Below, in pieces: positions 5,603 through 6,428 of a DNA stretch of 6,428 nucleotides. The notes beneath the pieces were generated by a model that saw only the letters and a list, made by a program, of their open reading frames with translations, ran no database searches and was not told where the DNA came from. How positions within the stretch are numbered: the stretch's first letter is position 1; each line of letters opens with the position of its first letter. Source of the stretch: Mariprofundales bacterium (GTDB lineage: Bacteria; Pseudomonadota; Zetaproteobacteria; Mariprofundales; S012-25). Where the stretch lies: positions 1 to 6,428 of the forward strand of contig WFOX01000219.1 of NCBI GenBank assembly GCA_015487905.1, in the 5' to 3' direction. The translations under genes were made by a program, and so were the position numbers.

Positions 5603-6428
5603 AGGTGCAAGCCGTGCGAATGGACTTCGTGCCCGTGCGCGGGGTGCTGGATGAGATGCGCTTTTGGGGATCGGCCTGGCGCGGGGCCTTCGGCTGGGCG
5701 CTCAAGCGCGAGGTATGCGTGTTTGACGCGCGCCGTGCCCAGTGCGCGCGCTGCGTGCTGGCTGCGGGCTGCGCCTATGCGCGGCTGTTTCCTGAAGGGA
5801 CGCAGCCGATTTCAGCACGCGGGCGCGTGGCGCCTTATGCGCTGTTTGCCGAGGCCAAAGACGGGCGCATGCAGGTGGAGCTTGCCTTGTTTGCCCCGGA
5901 GGCGGGCGACTGGCGCGGGGCCTTGGCGCGGGCGCTTGTGCATGCGGCGAAAAAAGGGGTGGCCGGCGTGCGCTTTGCGCTGGTCAGAATGGCATGGCTT
6001 GGTGCGGATGGGCGCTGGGGGCCTGCGCCCAACGGCGGCTGGGTGCCGGAAGCACGGCAGGAGGGGCCTGTGCGGGTCGTAATGCGCACGCCGCTTCGTT
6101 GCAAGCACAACGGCAGGCTTGCGCGGCCTGAGGAAATGACGCCGGCCTTGTGGCTTGCTGCGCTCAAGCGGCGCGTGTTGGCGCTCGCCGAGGCCGCAGG
6201 GGAAGGCGCGCGCGTGCGCGGGATGCTTGCGGATGTGGCGATGCCTGCGTGGCAGGGGGCGAGCTGGCGCTGGAAGGAGCTCGGGCGCTATTCGCACCGC
6301 CAACAGGCGCCGATGAAGATCGGCGGGGTGCTGGGTTCGTTTGCGGTGGATGCGCGCGGGGCGCTTGCCACCTTGCTGGCGCTCGGGCGTTTCACGCACA
6401 TGGGCAAGCTCGCCTCCATGGGCCTGGG
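5596..6428 (+). CDS. cas6: Cas6-type CRISPR pre-crRNA processing endoribonuclease (RAMP), C-terminus beyond right edge
   Basis: Cas6 cuts the repeat in pre-crRNA to release crRNAs. The visible part has 277 codons and is open to the right edge. Near the N-terminus is GSAWRGAFGWALKREVC (25-41), like the RGAFG-x-AL pattern of type III-associated Cas6. A cysteine cluster follows (Cys41, Cys50, Cys53, Cys59, the last followed by AYARLF), a likely zinc-binding or structural knuckle seen in this branch. The C-terminal RAMP half ends in FTHMGKLASMGLG (266 onward), the glycine-rich loop (GK-x-x-S-x-GLG) diagnostic of Cas6; little of the protein can be missing. The first histidine is His115, so the N-terminal general-base histidine of some Cas6 enzymes is absent. 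The ATG overlaps the CARF gene stop by 7 bases (ATGCTGA), indicating coupled expression. It could be another RAMP protein such as a Csm/Cmr subunit, but the loop and N-terminal pattern favour Cas6. Confidence 0.8.
   Translation, partial: MLKVQAVRMDFVPVRGVLDEMRFWGSAWRGAFGWALKREVCVFDARRAQCARCVLAAGCAYARLFPEGTQPISARGRVAPYALFAEAKDGRMQVELALFAPEAGDWRGALARALVHAAKKGVAGVRFALVRMAWLGADGRWGPAPNGGWVPEARQEGPVRVVMRTPLRCKHNGRLARPEEMTPALWLAALKRRVLALAEAAGEGARVRGMLADVAMPAWQGASWRWKELGRYSHRQQAPMKIGGVLGSFAVDARGALATLLALGRFTHMGKLASMGL

Noticed and set aside
5812..6399. A 195-codon minus-strand open frame opposite the Cas6 gene
   Set aside because: Arg/Pro/His-rich shadow product; the plus-strand frame carries the Cas6 motifs.

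Overview
The window comes from the chromosome of a GC-rich, flagellated bacterium. A sigma-54-type promoter in front of flagellar export genes, the compact fliQ-fliR-flhB-flhA order and a CARF protein resembling the NE0113 family (named after Nitrosomonas europaea) point to Pseudomonadota, most likely Gamma- or Betaproteobacteria. This taxonomic guess is an inference from gene content and is not firm.

Left part, minus strand (1-2800): a tightly packed operon reading leftwards, fliQ > fliR > flhB > flhA. These encode membrane components of the flagellar type III export gate. fliQ/fliR overlap by 4 bases, fliR/flhB are 3 bases apart, and the flhA GTG start follows the flhB TAA directly. flhA runs off the left edge after 228 codons. 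fliP is not next to fliQ. Upstream of fliQ is a good GG-N10-GC sigma-54 promoter match.

Middle, plus strand (2875-4395): pgi, a complete glucose-6-phosphate isomerase gene, divergent from fliQ. The short intergenic region holds both promoters.

Right part, plus strand (4404-6428): the edge of a CRISPR-Cas locus, probably type III. It has its own sigma-70-type promoter 8 bases after the pgi stop, and a near-palindrome lies between and over its -35 and -10 boxes. The first gene encodes a CARF protein of the NE0113/ring-nuclease type with an apparent C-terminal winged helix in place of a HEPN RNase. It overlaps by 7 bases a gene for a Cas6-type crRNA endoribonuclease that runs off the right edge inside its glycine-rich loop. 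The interference genes (cas10, csm/cmr) and any repeat array would lie beyond the window; none is visible here.

The likely joint logic of the right part is as follows. Cas6 would process pre-crRNA. The CARF protein would sense, and perhaps destroy, the cyclic oligoadenylate made by a type III effector. Its winged helix, together with the palindrome in its own promoter, suggests transcriptional control of the locus. This last step is inference. I see no RNA genes, insertion sequences, CRISPR repeats or convincing terminators in the window.
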